Positions 6,351-7,082 of a stretch of 7,082 nt of DNA are shown one piece after another. The notes under the pieces were generated by a model that saw nothing but the letters and a program-made list of their open reading frames with translations, was not told the DNA's origin and made no database searches. Position numbers and translations under genes: made by a program. Numbering within the stretch: the first letter of the stretch is position 1; each line of letters opens with the position of its first letter. This DNA is from Methanosarcinales archaeon. GTDB lineage: Archaea > Halobacteriota > Methanosarcinia > Methanosarcinales > Methanocomedenaceae. The stretch spans positions 1-7,082 of the forward strand of contig JAUWTY010000057.1 in the NCBI GenBank assembly GCA_030614485.1. The letters run 5' to 3'.

Positions 6351-6815
6351 CTAATTAAAATTATTTAAGAAAGAAATATCTCCCTTAAAATTGCAATCAA
6401 TTAGCATTTTTGTGAGAGCATCTTTCCAATTGTTGTATGCATCTGTTACTTCAGCATATCCATCAATTCTGAATCCTGCCTCTGGGTATCTCTGGGTTGC
6501 TTTATGTATATGGAAATCTCTGAATTTGTTCTTTTCAATTTGATTCTTATGAATATGCTTTCCATTATATCTTCTCAATATGTGATATTTTCTTTTTTCA
6601 TCTACATAAATCAATATCACGGAAAAGTCAAAGACGTTTAATGTATTTTCTCTTATTCTTAGCCTAAAATTTTTACCAGAATTTGACCTTACATCCAAAT
6701 CATATTCTCTATATGCTCTATTTTCTTTATTTTTGAGTCGTATTTCATTCAAGTTTTTTGAAGAGAAAGGTTTAACGTCATCAATTAAGACTTGAATTTC
6801 GGAATCTGAAAGCAT
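6351..6815 (-). CDS. DUF6978-like protein, first gene of the AT-rich cassette
   Basis: The 154-residue product is uncharacterised; I recognise it, with moderate confidence, as the DUF6978 type. It begins with a short helical part (1-25) and a basic stretch, followed by a beta-rich core (38-82: KNFRLRIREN, NVFDFSVILIYV, KYHILRRYNG). Two histidine pairs follow, GKHIHKN (85-91) and DFHIHKAT (100-107). The end is helical (AYNNWKDALTKMLIDCNF). The H-x-H pairs could bind a metal or form an active site, but this is inference. There is no signal or membrane segment. The ATG at 6815 is supported by GTGAT five bases upstream and a TATA box near 6858. The stop codon lies 8 bases before the DUF1828 gene and is covered by that gene's ribosome binding site, so the two are one transcription unit. 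GC content is low, as low as about 23% in one 60-base line. Confidence 0.82.
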   Translation of the reverse strand: MLSDSEIQVLIDDVKPFSSKNLNEIRLKNKENRAYREYDLDVRSNSGKNFRLRIRENTLNVFDFSVILIYVDEKRKYHILRRYNGKHIHKNQIEKNKFRDFHIHKATQRYPEAGFRIDGYAEVTDAYNNWKDALTKMLIDCNFKGDISFLNNFN

Positions 6816-6868
6816 AGGTCATCACAATAAGTTGATTACATTTTGTTTATTAGTGTATATATAATATT
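6816..6868 (-). promoter_or_regulatory. Promoter and ribosome binding site of the two-gene cassette
   Basis: The minus strand shows AATATTATATATAC (6854-6867), a strong TATA-box match centred about 43 bases before the ATG at 6815. GTGAT (6821-6825) five bases before the ATG resembles the archaeal ribosome binding site. A transcript start near 6833 would leave a leader of under 20 bases. The flanking 6869-7045 is AT-rich with no gene that I can see. Confidence 0.5.
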
Positions 6869-7045
6869 CTAAAATTATTTAATTTATCTAACATTAATTT
6901 GAACTAAATATTTTACATATTTAAATTCCAGTCTAATGATAGAATTCCTTTATGACATCATTTATGCTAAATAGTCAAATCCTTTTGGTAAGCAGACTGA
7001 AAGTAATCAAATTGAGCCCCATTGGAAATAAATCGAGCATCAACT

Positions 7046-7076
7046 TAGATGCCTCCTGCTTCCAGCAGGAGGTGAC
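7046..7076. repeat. Perfect 9-bp hairpin resembling an IS200/IS605-family end
   Basis: CCTCCTGCT (7052-7060) pairs perfectly with AGCAGGAGG (7064-7072) around a TCC loop, giving a GC-rich hairpin in an otherwise AT-rich stretch. The layout GATGCC-stem-loop-GGTGACC resembles the subterminal hairpins at the ends of IS200/IS605 and IS1341-type (TnpB) elements common in methanogens. No transposase or TnpB gene is in the window; the element could lie to the right or be a solitary end. A terminator for a gene outside the window is the main alternative. Confidence 0.4.
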
Positions 7077-7082
7077 CTATAT

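Overview
This window looks like a piece of a euryarchaeal chromosome, most likely from a Methanosarcinales-type methanogen or a related ANME lineage. The reasons are a 623-residue DNA topoisomerase VI B subunit with the extra C-terminal domain known from Methanosarcina, an archaeal-type HisA and HisB, a stand-alone Lrp/AsnC ligand-binding domain protein, TATA-like rather than -35/-10 promoters, and GGTGA-type ribosome binding sites. The exact genus cannot be settled from the sequence alone. All seven protein genes lie on the minus strand, so transcription runs from right to left.

From right to left: positions 6816-7082 are AT-rich, holding a strong TATA-like promoter and, at the very edge, a perfect 9-bp stem hairpin resembling IS200/IS605-family ends. 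Next comes a two-gene, AT-rich cassette (6351-6815 and 5575-6342) whose products look like a DUF6978-type protein and a DUF1828 protein. The genes are 8 bases apart, and the ribosome binding site of the second overlaps the stop codon of the first. The cassette is the best candidate for an undescribed system here (toxin-antitoxin-like or defence-like), but nothing in the sequence proves a function.

After a 172-241 bp spacer holding short ACACAGATT repeats and a 25-bp near-perfect palindrome come two histidine biosynthesis genes, hisA (5333-4608) and hisB (4523-3948). They act at the fourth and sixth steps of the pathway. Each has its own TATA-like element, and no other his gene is in the window.

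A 786-bp gene-free stretch (3162-3947) follows, rich in inverted repeats, including a long hairpin with T-runs on both strands. Then come a small Lrp-type ligand-binding domain gene (3161-2931), top6B (2814-943, GTG start) and top6A (950 to beyond the left edge). Top6B and Top6A form the type IIB topoisomerase: B binds ATP and gates the DNA, A cuts it. Their reading frames overlap by 8 bases, so they are almost certainly co-transcribed.
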